NCBI RefSeq assembly: GCF_016518545.1
Contig: NZ_JACVTO010000008.1
Span: 1 to 64,000 of the forward strand
Direction of reading: 5' to 3'
Length of the DNA stretch: 64,000 nucleotides
From: Pseudomonas sp. S30
GTDB taxonomy: Bacteria > Pseudomonadota > Gammaproteobacteria > Pseudomonadales > Pseudomonadaceae
The notes beneath the pieces were generated by a model, which did not search any database, was not told the DNA's origin, and saw only the letters and a list, made by a program, of their open reading frames with translations. The translations under genes were made by a program, and so were the position numbers. This document shows positions 17,295-25,567 of this stretch, piece by piece. Position 1 is the first letter of the stretch, and every line of letters starts with the position of its first letter.

Positions 17295-19535
17295 TTAGTT
17301 AGGACGTTTTTTCTCCAGCGTCTTGCGCAACTGGTCGAGCGTTTCCCGGTTGCTTTTGCGCACCGCGTCGACGAAGCCGGGATAGGCCATGTCGGTGATG
17401 GCCACCAGGCCCAGGTGGCCGTTCTCGCCATCGAGCAGACGCCCGCTGGCCGGCTGGTCCAGATACTGGAACCAATGGGCCCCGACGATCATGGGCTGAG
17501 CCATGGCGGCCTTGAGGAAATTAGCGTAGGCCGGGCCACGATCCTCTTCGCGTGGCACTTCCACAGGACCCGGCCAGAACGGCCCTCTGTCGCGCGAGCC
17601 GAACTGGAACTCGGAGACCAGTACCGGTTTGTCGAGCTCGGCCAGGCGGCTGAAGTCGTAACCGTCCTCGGGCTTGAGCGTGTAGAAATTGAAACTGATC
17701 ACGTCGCAGAATTCGGCACAGGCCTTCACGGCCTCCGGGGTACTGATCGCATAGCGCCCGCCCAGCAGCAGGTGATTGGGCGCGTGCCACTTCAGCGCAT
17801 CGGAAATGGTCTTGAAGTAGGTCTGGGCGAAGACTTGCTGGAAATACTGATAGTCACGCTTGATTTCCGGATGCTCCGGGTTGGGCAGGGGCGCCTCGAA
17901 ACCGGGATCCTCCATGAGTTCCCACGCCTTGAGTTCTATGCCCCAGGCCTTGGACAAGCCTTCCTGGTTACGGTACTTGTCGCGCAGCTGCTTGAGGAAG
18001 GCGCGTTTGGCCGGCACGTCGGTGGTCAGACGCAAGGTGCCGAAGGCCAGGCCGTAGCGTGCCTTGGGATCGTCGCCCGGCGCCGCCCAGGCCAGCTCGT
18101 TGTCGGCGAAGTAGCCGATCAGCCAGGGATCGTCGCGGTGATCCCGCGTGGCGATGGCCACTGCACGCTCGGTGGCCATGGCAAAACGCGGATCGAAAGG
18201 GTCGGGCATGCGCCCCCACCAGTCCATCCCGGTGCTGATGCTGGCATAGTCGCCGACGATCGACAGGGGCAAGGTGTAGGGCATGCGCTCGGCCTCGCTC
18301 AACGCCGGGTCGCTCCAGTTGCCCAAGGTATTGAAACCCCACGCCAGCAGACGGTCCAGGCTATGCGCCTGCCAACGCTCGGCATCGAACTGTGGCGCCG
18401 GGCAGGCCGCCGTGGGTTGATCCGGTTCGACCGGTGGGCAGGTCGCGCCGTAGGTGCGCTGCAGATTGGCGGCGTAGAAGTCGTACCAGCGACCCTGCTT
18501 GAAAGCGCGGCCCTGGGACGAAGCGTTGCCGTCGTCGTTGTTGCCTTCGCCATAGAATGCCGAAAGCGGATCGCCCTGTGTCGGCAACCCCTTGAACATT
18601 CCCTCGCGCCCCGCGACATAGGTGCGCCCAGCATCGGCGGCAACGGCATTGACGCCCAGGGAGTAGAACGGATGCCCCTCGGGTGTCACCAGATACCAGC
18701 GCCCATCGCGCTTTTCGGTGCGGAAAAAACCTTTGGCCTCGAAGGCCTGGCCCGCCAGCGTCCCGCCGTAAGCGTCGAGCTGCTGTGCCTCGCGTTCGGC
18801 CAGCCAGCGCTTGAGCTGCACCTGTTCTCGGGCATCGGCGGCCTTGAGCTGCTCGTCGTTGGCGACCTTTTCCGGCCAACGGCCGCGTGTGGACTGCCCA
18901 TAGGCATCGATCAACTCGGCGTAGGCGGCTCGCTCGGCGCGGTCGTCGCTCTCTAGACCGACTCGCTCGACCAGTAGATTCTGCGCGACTCTGGGCTGGG
19001 GAATGCTCAGGCTGAGCGAGGCGACCTGGGTAAGGTCCACTTCGCCACTGCTGCTGGTCAGCAGCAGGCGTTGGCCCTCGTAGATCCAGGGCATCGGCGG
19101 GCCGGCGCGCATGCCCTGGCTGAGCGGCGAGCGGGCCTGCAGTGGCACCATCACGGTCTGCGCCGGGCCTGCTGGCAGGTCGATGCGACTGGTCAGGCGA
19201 CGGCCATCGCTGCCGGTGATGGTCAGGTCGACGGTCAGTGCCCAGTCTTGCGCGCTCTGCAAGCGCAGGGCGAGGAATTTGCCACCCGACCAGTTCCATG
19301 CACTGCCCTGCGGGCTCAGACGCAAGGTCGGCCTGGCCACCGGGTTGAACACCACACGGCGTAGCACCTCGCCCTCGGCCGTCTGCTCCGCATTGTACTG
19401 GGGCATGCTGGTGTCCTCGGTGGTGACCGTGACCAGCGAGGTTGGACGGACGAAGCTGAACAGCGTCTGCTGCTCTGCCAGAACCGAGCTGCTGCACAGC
19501 AGCGTGAGAATGACGGGCAGGGTGCGACGGATCAT
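17295..19535 (-). CDS. Secreted GH-A-clan glycoside hydrolase, beta-agarase-like (GH50-like)
   Basis: 746 aa with the start placed at MIRRTLPVIL (19535), which gives a clean Sec signal peptide ending at SVLA-EQQ; an open frame continues upstream without such a signal. An N-terminal beta-rich, carbohydrate-binding-like part (~250 residues) precedes a TIM-barrel. The probable acid/base glutamate is E480 in FADNELAW and the nucleophile E642 in VLVSEFQF. This layout matches proteins annotated as beta-agarases of the GH50 group. The polysaccharide is unknown and agar is an unlikely natural target. No sugar transporter or exopolysaccharide genes adjoin it. Confidence 0.8.
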   Translation of the reverse strand: MIRRTLPVILTLLCSSSVLAEQQTLFSFVRPTSLVTVTTEDTSMPQYNAEQTAEGEVLRRVVFNPVARPTLRLSPQGSAWNWSGGKFLALRLQSAQDWALTVDLTITGSDGRRLTSRIDLPAGPAQTVMVPLQARSPLSQGMRAGPPMPWIYEGQRLLLTSSSGEVDLTQVASLSLSIPQPRVAQNLLVERVGLESDDRAERAAYAELIDAYGQSTRGRWPEKVANDEQLKAADAREQVQLKRWLAEREAQQLDAYGGTLAGQAFEAKGFFRTEKRDGRWYLVTPEGHPFYSLGVNAVAADAGRTYVAGREGMFKGLPTQGDPLSAFYGEGNNDDGNASSQGRAFKQGRWYDFYAANLQRTYGATCPPVEPDQPTAACPAPQFDAERWQAHSLDRLLAWGFNTLGNWSDPALSEAERMPYTLPLSIVGDYASISTGMDWWGRMPDPFDPRFAMATERAVAIATRDHRDDPWLIGYFADNELAWAAPGDDPKARYGLAFGTLRLTTDVPAKRAFLKQLRDKYRNQEGLSKAWGIELKAWELMEDPGFEAPLPNPEHPEIKRDYQYFQQVFAQTYFKTISDALKWHAPNHLLLGGRYAISTPEAVKACAEFCDVISFNFYTLKPEDGYDFSRLAELDKPVLVSEFQFGSRDRGPFWPGPVEVPREEDRGPAYANFLKAAMAQPMIVGAHWFQYLDQPASGRLLDGENGHLGLVAITDMAYPGFVDAVRKSNRETLDQLRKTLEKKRPN

Positions 19536-19615
19536 GTGGATGAGGCTCTCCTTCGAGGCCCTCATGGGCCCGTATCGAGTCATGGACAACGGACCGGAAC
19601 GTCGTGCTCCGGGGT

Positions 19616-21760
19616 TTACTGAATCTCCCGCCGGAAGGGCGGCAGTGCATTGAGAATAGCCTTGCCATAGCGCTGGGTGACCAGGCGCCGGTCCAGCAGG
19701 GTGATGATGCCGCGATCCTGCTCGGTGCGCAGCAGCCGCCCGCAGGCCTGGATCAGGCGCAGGGACGCGTCGGGGACGGCGATTTCCATGAACGGATTGC
19801 CCCCTCGGGCCTCGATCCATTCGGCCAAGGCGGCCTCGACCGGATCGTCCGGCACGGCGAACGGGATCTTGGCGATCACCACATGCTCGCAGTAGGCGCC
19901 CGGCAGGTCGACGCCCTCGGAGAAGCTGGCCAGGCCGAACAGCACGCTGTGCTGCCCGTCGTCCACCCGGGCCTTGTGCTTGTTCAGGGTTTCCTGCTTG
20001 GACAGGTTGCCCTGGATCAGCACCCGCTTGCGCCAGTCGCGCTCCAGCCCGTCGAACACGTCCTGCATCTGCTTGCGCGAGGAAAACAGTACCAATGCGC
20101 CGCGTGCGTCTTCGACGATGGCGGGCAGTTCGCGAATGATCGCAGCGGTGTGGCCGGCGGCGTCGCGCGGGTCGGCGCCCAGGTCCGGCACCCTGAGCAA
20201 GCCGGCATCACCATGCACGAACGGGCTGGGCACCACGCAGGTGACCGCATCGCGTGGCAGCCCCGAGCGCATGCGGAAGCGATCGAACTTGCCCAGGGCG
20301 GTGAGCGTCGCCGAAGTCACCAATGCGCCATAGGCCACGTGCCACAGATTGCGACGCAGCATCTCGGCCGCCAGGATCGGACTGGCGTTGACCTCGATGT
20401 CGAACGTCGCGCCGCTCTCGGCAAGGGTCAGCCAGCGCGCCATGGGCGGGCTGTCCTGCGGGTCCTCGGCGGTGAAGGCCGTCCACAGTTCCCAGTTACC
20501 CTGGGCGCGGGTGACCAGGCTGCCGAACAGCGGATACCACTCTTCGGCCTGGTGGCTGGCGATGCCGATATTGACCTCGCCATCCATACCCTCCTTGAGC
20601 AGATCGGCCAGGCGCGTGAACAGGTCGTTGAGCCGGGCGAAGCCCTTCTTCAGCTCGATGCCGACCTCGCGGATCTGCTCAGGCACCACCCCGCCCTCGA
20701 ACCGATAACGCGGGCGATCGCGCCCTTCCATGTCCTCGCCGACGCGGAAATCGGCCACCTGCTCGCACAAGGTGAACATGAACTGCTGCTGGGTACGGAT
20801 CTCGCGGGCCAGTTCCGGCACCTGCTCGATCAGCCGGCCCAGGTCGCCTGGCAGCGGATGCTGGGCCAGCAGCTTGGCCAGGTTCTTGGCGGTCTGCTCC
20901 AGCCAGTCGGCCGTCGAGCGCAGGCGCGAATAGTGGGCGAAATGACCAATCGCCTTGTCGGGCAGGTGATGGCCTTCGTCGAACACGTACATCGTGTCGC
21001 GCGGGTCGGGCAGCACCGCACCGCCGCCCAGGGCCAGGTCGGCAAGGACCATGTCGTGGTTGGTGACGATGACATCGACCTTGCCCATGCCTTCGCGGGC
21101 CTTGTAGAACACGCATTGCTGGAAGTTCGGGCAATGCCGACCGGTGCATTGGCTGTGATCGGTGGTCAGGCGTGCCCAGTCCTGGTCTTCCAGGGTTTCG
21201 GGCCAGCTGTCGCGATCGCCGTCCCAGCGATTGCCAGCAAGCTTCTCGATCATGCTGTTGAACAGCTTCTGGCTGCGCTCGTCCACCTCGATGTGGAAGC
21301 CTTCCTCTTCGAACAGCTGGGCAGTGGCCGACTGGGCATGCCCCTCCTGCAACAGGACATCGAGCTTGGACAGGCACAGGTAGCGGCCACGGCCCTTGGC
21401 CAGGGCGAAGCTGAAATTCAGGCCGCTGTTGCGCATGAGGTCGGGCAGGTCCTTGAAGACGATCTGCTCCTGCAGCGCGACCGTGGCGGTAGCGATCACC
21501 AGGCGCTTGCCCGCCGCCTTGGCGGCGGGAATCGCGGCGAGGCTGTAGGCGACGGTCTTGCCGGTACCGGTGCCGGCCTCCACCGCGACCACGGCGGGCT
21601 CGCCGGCACGGCGACCTTCCTCGTCGGTGGCGATGTCGCCGAGCACCTTGGCGACTTCGGCGATCATCAGGCGCTGGCCGTACCGCGGCTTGAGGCTCTT
21701 GGCTTCGAGAAAACGCGAGTAGGCGCCCTGGATGGTGGCTTTTAGTTCATTGCTGATCAT
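19616..21760 (-). CDS. dinG: ATP-dependent DNA helicase DinG
   Basis: 714 aa XPD-like superfamily 2 helicase with 5'-3' polarity that unwinds R-loops and other structures at stalled forks. Walker A is EAGTGTGKT (61-69). The four cysteines of a [4Fe-4S] cluster are in RYLCL and HSQCTGRHCPNFQQC. The DEAH-type box is DEGH, and the helicase C-terminal motif QACGRLLRTEQDRG is intact. The length matches DinG of other gamma-proteobacteria. It is divergent from the CopD-like gene. Confidence 0.95.
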   Translation of the reverse strand: MISNELKATIQGAYSRFLEAKSLKPRYGQRLMIAEVAKVLGDIATDEEGRRAGEPAVVAVEAGTGTGKTVAYSLAAIPAAKAAGKRLVIATATVALQEQIVFKDLPDLMRNSGLNFSFALAKGRGRYLCLSKLDVLLQEGHAQSATAQLFEEEGFHIEVDERSQKLFNSMIEKLAGNRWDGDRDSWPETLEDQDWARLTTDHSQCTGRHCPNFQQCVFYKAREGMGKVDVIVTNHDMVLADLALGGGAVLPDPRDTMYVFDEGHHLPDKAIGHFAHYSRLRSTADWLEQTAKNLAKLLAQHPLPGDLGRLIEQVPELAREIRTQQQFMFTLCEQVADFRVGEDMEGRDRPRYRFEGGVVPEQIREVGIELKKGFARLNDLFTRLADLLKEGMDGEVNIGIASHQAEEWYPLFGSLVTRAQGNWELWTAFTAEDPQDSPPMARWLTLAESGATFDIEVNASPILAAEMLRRNLWHVAYGALVTSATLTALGKFDRFRMRSGLPRDAVTCVVPSPFVHGDAGLLRVPDLGADPRDAAGHTAAIIRELPAIVEDARGALVLFSSRKQMQDVFDGLERDWRKRVLIQGNLSKQETLNKHKARVDDGQHSVLFGLASFSEGVDLPGAYCEHVVIAKIPFAVPDDPVEAALAEWIEARGGNPFMEIAVPDASLRLIQACGRLLRTEQDRGIITLLDRRLVTQRYGKAILNALPPFRREIQ

Positions 21761-21858
21761 GGTGTGGGGGCGCCCGAAGGGCTGGATATATTTTCAGTGT
21801 TTTGCATCGGGCGGCTATCATACCCCGTCATTGCCCTCGATGCCCCATGGAGATCTGG

Positions 21859-22323
21859 ATGCTCGCCTTTGCCTTGCCCTACACGTTGCATGTCCTGGCC
21901 GCTTCGATCTGGGTCGGCGGCATGTTCTTCGCCTGGGTGGTGCTGCGCCCTGCAACGGGCGTGGCGCTGGAAGGGCCGCAGCGGCTGCGCTTGTGGCTGG
22001 AAGTTTTCCGACGCTTCTTCGGATGGGTCTGGCTTGCGGTGGTGATACTGGCGATCAGTGGCATCGGTATGCTGCACCTGCGCTTCGGCGGCCTGGATGC
22101 CGCACCGCGCCATGTGCAGGTCATGATAGGCGGGGGCATCGCGATGTTCGCCCTGTTCATGCGGGTGCAGGCGCTGCTGCTGCCGGAGCTTCGCAGCGCC
22201 GTGCAGACAGAAGACTGGGCGACGGGCGCCGCCGTGATGGGCAGGATCCGACGAATGGTCGGCGGCAACCTGTTGCTGGGCTTGGCAGTGGTAGCGGTCG
22301 CCAGCTCGCGCCTGATGCCATGA
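21859..22323 (+). CDS. CopD-family integral membrane protein
   Basis: 154 aa with about four membrane helices. The conserved histidine-tryptophan region LHVLAASIWVGGMFFAW in helix 1 is typical of the CopD / copper-resistance D fold. I chose the ATG at 21859 because GGAG (21849-21852) stands six bases before it; the in-frame ATG at 21847 would add four residues. A role in copper or haem handling is inferred from the family only. Convergent with the collagen-like gene. Confidence 0.8.
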   Translation: MLAFALPYTLHVLAASIWVGGMFFAWVVLRPATGVALEGPQRLRLWLEVFRRFFGWVWLAVVILAISGIGMLHLRFGGLDAAPRHVQVMIGGGIAMFALFMRVQALLLPELRSAVQTEDWATGAAVMGRIRRMVGGNLLLGLAVVAVASSRLMP

Positions 22324-22326
22324 CTG

Positions 22327-22352
22327 ACGCGGGGCGGCCTGGGGCCCCGCGT
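22327..22352. terminator. GC-rich hairpin between convergent genes
   Basis: ACGCGGGGC (22327-22335) pairs with GCCCCGCGT (22344-22352). There is no T-run, so termination would be weak or Rho-assisted. Confidence 0.4.
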
Positions 22353-22366
22353 GAACGATGCGCCGG

Positions 22367-23128
22367 TCAGCGTATCGGTTGCAGGATCAGCTCACCTGCC
22401 GCCCCTGCCAGGCCGGGTTGTCCTGGCAGCCCCTCGCGGCCGTCACTGGCGGCTGCGGTGCGATAGACCAGGCAACCCTTGCTCGCCCCACCCCGCCCGG
22501 CCTTGCCGGCTGCCCCCGGCTGACCCGGCGCACCGCCGTCCACGCGGACCGCGATGCGCGTGTCGGGGAAGTCCGCGGGTACGGCCAGGCGCACTCGTCC
22601 CCCTGCCGCGCCATCATGGCCATCGCTGCCATTGTGGCCATTTGCCCCACGGCTGGCAGTACCCCAGGTGCACCCACCAGGGCTGCCATTGCCGCCATCC
22701 AGACCAGCGAAGCCCGGTGCACCGGCGCCCCCTCGGGCGTCGATGGCCAACTGCTCGGCATCGAGCGACTGCAACCGCAGATCCAGGTCGCGACCGGGGC
22801 GCGCAGCGCGCTCATAGGTGCCGGGGGCACCTAGAGCGCTGATTTCACTGCCCACACCCAGCTGTGCCGTCTCGACTTCGAAGCTCAAGGCGGTCGGCGC
22901 TGGAGCGATGGCGATACGCGCCTCGCGCCCCAGTACCAGGTGGTCCACTTTCAACGTGGTCAGCGAGGCTGGCAACAGCAGCGTCGCCGAATCGGCGATG
23001 TCCAGCCGATCCAGGTGCACGCTGGAGGATTTGTTCGGCAGTCGCAGCATGGAATGCTCGGCGACTTGCAGACTCTCGGCCTGGGCCAGCGGGGCGGCCA
23101 ACGCGGCCAGTAACATCAGTTTATTCAT
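22367..23128 (-). CDS. Secreted collagen-like glycine-rich protein
   Basis: 253 aa with a Sec signal peptide ending near APLAQA-ESL. The N-terminal half is a series of short beta-strand repeats rich in L, D and S. The second half contains Gly-X-Y-like runs (GGAGAPGFAGLDGGNGSPGG, GAPGQPGAAGKAGRGGASKG and GLPGQPGLAGAAGE) and two cysteines that could form a disulfide. This looks like a small surface or secreted structural protein. It begins inside the last codons of the DUF1145 gene (8-base overlap), so the two form one transcription unit. No function is known. Confidence 0.75.
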   Translation of the reverse strand: MNKLMLLAALAAPLAQAESLQVAEHSMLRLPNKSSSVHLDRLDIADSATLLLPASLTTLKVDHLVLGREARIAIAPAPTALSFEVETAQLGVGSEISALGAPGTYERAARPGRDLDLRLQSLDAEQLAIDARGGAGAPGFAGLDGGNGSPGGCTWGTASRGANGHNGSDGHDGAAGGRVRLAVPADFPDTRIAVRVDGGAPGQPGAAGKAGRGGASKGCLVYRTAAASDGREGLPGQPGLAGAAGELILQPIR

Positions 23129-23396
23129 GGCGCGCAGGCTCCAGTGGACGGGGAATGGACATGACGTGAAAAATGCCGGTCAATAGGATCTGCACCCGAT
23201 CGAAGCCGGGGTGGCTGCGCCCGCGCAGGGCAGCGTTGAACAGCGCGATCTCCAGCAGGTGCACGGCCAGCAGCGCAACGCCCAACGCGTTGATCAGCAG
23301 GCTGAACGGCGCAGGCTGAGGCATGGCCAGGTTGACCAGCAGTACCCACCAGAACAGCACCATCAGGGCTTTGCCCAGACCCAGCATGACGCTCAT
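23121..23396 (-). CDS. DUF1145 family small membrane protein
   Basis: 91 aa with two to three hydrophobic helices (GKALMVLFWWVLLVNLAM and LLINALGVALLAVHLLEIALF), followed by the family's C-terminal GRSHPGFDRVQILLTGIFH. The start at 23396 (MSVMLGLGKAL) is favoured; longer in-frame upstream sequence is Cys/Arg-rich and does not look coding. The stop overlaps the start of the collagen-like gene, giving translational coupling. The family function is unknown. Confidence 0.8.
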   Translation of the reverse strand: MSVMLGLGKALMVLFWWVLLVNLAMPQPAPFSLLINALGVALLAVHLLEIALFNAALRGRSHPGFDRVQILLTGIFHVMSIPRPLEPARHE

Positions 23397-23772
23397 ATCC
23401 CGCCCCCGACACCCTTGTTGTTGGCATGCGGCCCGATCCAGCGAGCCGTGCCGCCAACAGTAACGCCCCACCGAGGCGTACGCCAGTGGCAGGTGCGGCA
23501 ACAGGGTCAGCCAAGGCTGACGCTGGCCGCGCGGACATCGACGTGCAGGCCTGGGTGCGAGCCTCGTGCCTCAGCGCAAGACATCGACCCCGGCGTTCTG
23601 GGTCATGGCCTCATCGTGTGCGTTCCCCCGAGCGAACCGGGCATGACAGATGGTCACGCCGCCAAGAGCACCTCCAGACCCTTTGCCGGCAACGCACCTT
23701 GGCCTTTGCACACAACACTTTGCCAGCCACACCGCGACGGCTAGTCTAGAGCGACCTGAACGAGGATTGGCA
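23397..23772. other. 376-base divergent intergenic region
   Basis: This region lies between the divergently transcribed DUF1145 and DUF6231-like genes. It presumably holds both promoters. I found no convincing gene, strong palindrome or RNA. Open frames here are Arg/Pro-rich and lack ribosome-binding sites. Confidence 0.5.
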
Positions 23773-24267
23773 ATGACCGACGGTTTTTCCCAGCGCACGC
23801 CGCAACAGGCCCTGGCGGCCCTTCTCGAACGCTTCGCCCCCGCTCGACTGCTGCTGGTCGGCTCGCGCTTCCCGGCCTTGGACGCTTTCGCCGCGGCGCA
23901 TCCGACTGCGCAGATCTACGTGAGCGATCCGGGTCCATTGCCGGTGGACCTGGCAGCACGGCGTTTCGACCTCGCCGTGCTGGTCGATTGCCTGGAACAT
24001 CTGCCCAAGCGGACCGGCCTGGAACTGCTCGGGGGTATCCGCAATCTCAATGCCAGCAGAGTCGCCGTGCTGGCAGATCTGGCTGCCTGCGGCTGGCAGG
24101 ACACCGACTTCTTCGCCCTGGCGCTGTCGGCCAGCGAGCGCTTCCGTCGTCAGGAGCAGGTGCTGAGCCTGTTCACCTACGACCTGCACGACTACAAACA
24201 GGTCCCGGATTGGCTCAATGCCAAGTTCTGGGCCAATCCGCAAAATTTCGGCAAGTACTGGTGGTGA
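23773..24267 (+). CDS. DUF6231-like protein with a Rossmann-like core
   Basis: 164 aa. Alternating strands and helices ([41 protein letters not shown]) resemble the SAM-dependent methyltransferase fold. The glycine-rich SAM loop is poor, so activity is doubtful. The C-terminal [20 protein letters not shown] is strongly aromatic and conserved-looking. Similar Pseudomonas proteins carry a domain-of-unknown-function label that I recall as DUF6231. The next gene starts five bases after its stop, so it probably shares an operon with the SEC-C protein. Confidence 0.75.
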   Translation: MTDGFSQRTPQQALAALLERFAPARLLLVGSRFPALDAFAAAHPTAQIYVSDPGPLPVDLAARRFDLAVLVDCLEHLPKRTGLELLGGIRNLNASRVAVLADLAACGWQDTDFFALALSASERFRRQEQVLSLFTYDLHDYKQVPDWLNAKFWANPQNFGKYWW

Positions 24268-24271
24268 CAAC

Positions 24272-24748
24272 ATGAGCGTTTCGGTCTGCCCCTGCGGCAG
24301 CGGCAATCTTCTGGATGCCTGCTGCGGGCGCTATCACAGCGGGACGCCGGCGCCTGATGCCCAGGCGCTGATGCGCTCGCGCTACAGCGCCTACGTGCTG
24401 GGCCTGGTGGATTACCTGGTGAGCACCACCCTGCCGGTCCAGCAAGCCGAACTCGACCGCGCGGGCATTGCGACCTGGAGCGCTCAGAGCACCTGGCTGG
24501 GACTGGACGTGGAGCAGGCCGAGGTTCTGGGCGGCCAGCCCGAACACGCCTTCGTGACCTTCACTGCGCGCTGGCATGACCTGCAGGGCGATCACCAGCA
24601 CCGGGAGCGCTCGGCCTTCGTGCAGAACGATGGGCGCTGGTTCTTCATCGACCCCACGGTGCCCTTGCGCGCCGGACGCAACGACCCCTGCCCCTGCGCC
24701 AGTGGGCAGAAATTCAAGAAATGCTGCGCCAGCTATGTCGGGCACTGA
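24272..24748 (+). CDS. YchJ family protein with two SEC-C zinc motifs (UPF0225)
   Basis: 158 aa. The N-terminus [14 protein letters not shown] and C-terminus [16 protein letters not shown] are both SEC-C zinc-binding motifs. They enclose a central NTF2-like domain ([19 protein letters not shown] to [11 protein letters not shown]), the standard YchJ layout. The function is unknown. It follows the DUF6231-like gene by five bases and overlaps, or nearly overlaps, the lipoprotein gene downstream, so the four genes from 23773 to 25431 look like one unit. Confidence 0.9.
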   Translation: MSVSVCPCGSGNLLDACCGRYHSGTPAPDAQALMRSRYSAYVLGLVDYLVSTTLPVQQAELDRAGIATWSAQSTWLGLDVEQAEVLGGQPEHAFVTFTARWHDLQGDHQHRERSAFVQNDGRWFFIDPTVPLRAGRNDPCPCASGQKFKKCCASYVGH

Positions 24749-25227
24749 CGGTGAGCGCCCTTGGCCGGAACGTCCTGCTGGCAATCGTCCTGTCGTGGCT
24801 GAGCGGATGCGCCAGCTGGGGCGACACCGATCGCGCTCGCCCCGACGTGCACCTGGTGCGGGTGGAGACGGTCAAGGCGCGCCTGCACCAGCAGTTGTTC
24901 GTGCTGCATCTGCGCATCGACAACCCGACCGACAGCCGTCTGTTCATTCGCAACTTAAGCTACAAGGTGCACCTGGGCGACCTGATGCTGGCGCAGGACG
25001 AGGTCAGCCTGTGGCGCAGCGTGGGTGCACACTCGCGACGCACGTTCAAGATCGAGGTACGCACCAACCTCTGGCAGTTCCTCAAACCCCTTGCCAAGAA
25101 GCTGCGAGGCAGCAAACCTCTGGACTACAGGTTGCAGGCGGACCTGGCCACGGGGCTGATCGTGCACCAGGACCTGCATGTGACGCGAAGTGGTGAGATA
25201 ATGCGCGGTAATCTCAAACCGGAGTGA
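24721..25227 (+). CDS. LEA14-like (WHy domain) lipoprotein
   Basis: 168 aa from the ATG at 24721, inside the end of the YchJ gene. A GTG at 24751 would start directly at the lipoprotein signal peptide and is a good alternative. The signal ends in lipobox LSGC, followed by a Late Embryogenesis Abundant type-2 domain ([40 protein letters not shown]) with its Ig-like strands. Plant LEA14 proteins are linked to desiccation tolerance; the bacterial role is unknown. It stands seven bases before the His-rich SEC-C gene. Confidence 0.83.
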   Translation: MLRQLCRALTVSALGRNVLLAIVLSWLSGCASWGDTDRARPDVHLVRVETVKARLHQQLFVLHLRIDNPTDSRLFIRNLSYKVHLGDLMLAQDEVSLWRSVGAHSRRTFKIEVRTNLWQFLKPLAKKLRGSKPLDYRLQADLATGLIVHQDLHVTRSGEIMRGNLKPE

Positions 25228-25233
25228 CCCGCA

Positions 25234-25431
25234 ATGACCCAGCAACCCCATGTCCATGGCCCAGACTGCAACCATGGTCACGACCATGCACATGACCATG
25301 GCCATGTGCACGGCCCACACTGCAATCACGGCCATCAGGAGCCGGTACGCAACGCCCTGAAGGACGTAGGCCGCAACGATCCCTGCCCATGTGGCAGCGA
25401 GAAGAAATTCAAGAAATGCCACGGCGCCTGA
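25234..25431 (+). CDS. Small His-rich SEC-C metal-binding protein
   Basis: 65 aa. The N-terminal ~35 residues are extremely His-rich and contain an internal repeat ([10 protein letters not shown] and [10 protein letters not shown], separated by DHAHDHGH). The C-terminal half is a SEC-C motif ([17 protein letters not shown]), a zinc knuckle known from SecA and YchJ. The combination suggests binding of zinc, nickel or another metal ion, for storage or chaperoning. It is the last gene of the run beginning with the DUF6231-like gene. Confidence 0.85.
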   Translation: MTQQPHVHGPDCNHGHDHAHDHGHVHGPHCNHGHQEPVRNALKDVGRNDPCPCGSEKKFKKCHGA

Positions 25432-25567
25432 ACCCGCGCTAATCGCCGAGCGGCAGGTACACTACCGCTCGGTCTGCCAATTGCTGCCAGCCTCTTGCAG
25501 CCAACCCTACGGCGCTCTACCTTTAGCGCCTTCACCTCCCCCGCCACGCCCCTCAGGAACTTCGCCC

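Noticed and set aside
19604..21745. A 713-codon open frame on the + strand
   Set aside because: It is the antisense of dinG, whose helicase motifs and Fe-S cysteines are unambiguous.
25234..25335. Repeated CATGGCCATG-like DNA considered as a repeat array or CRISPR-like element
   Set aside because: The repetition follows the His-rich codons of a real small CDS and has no constant spacer length.
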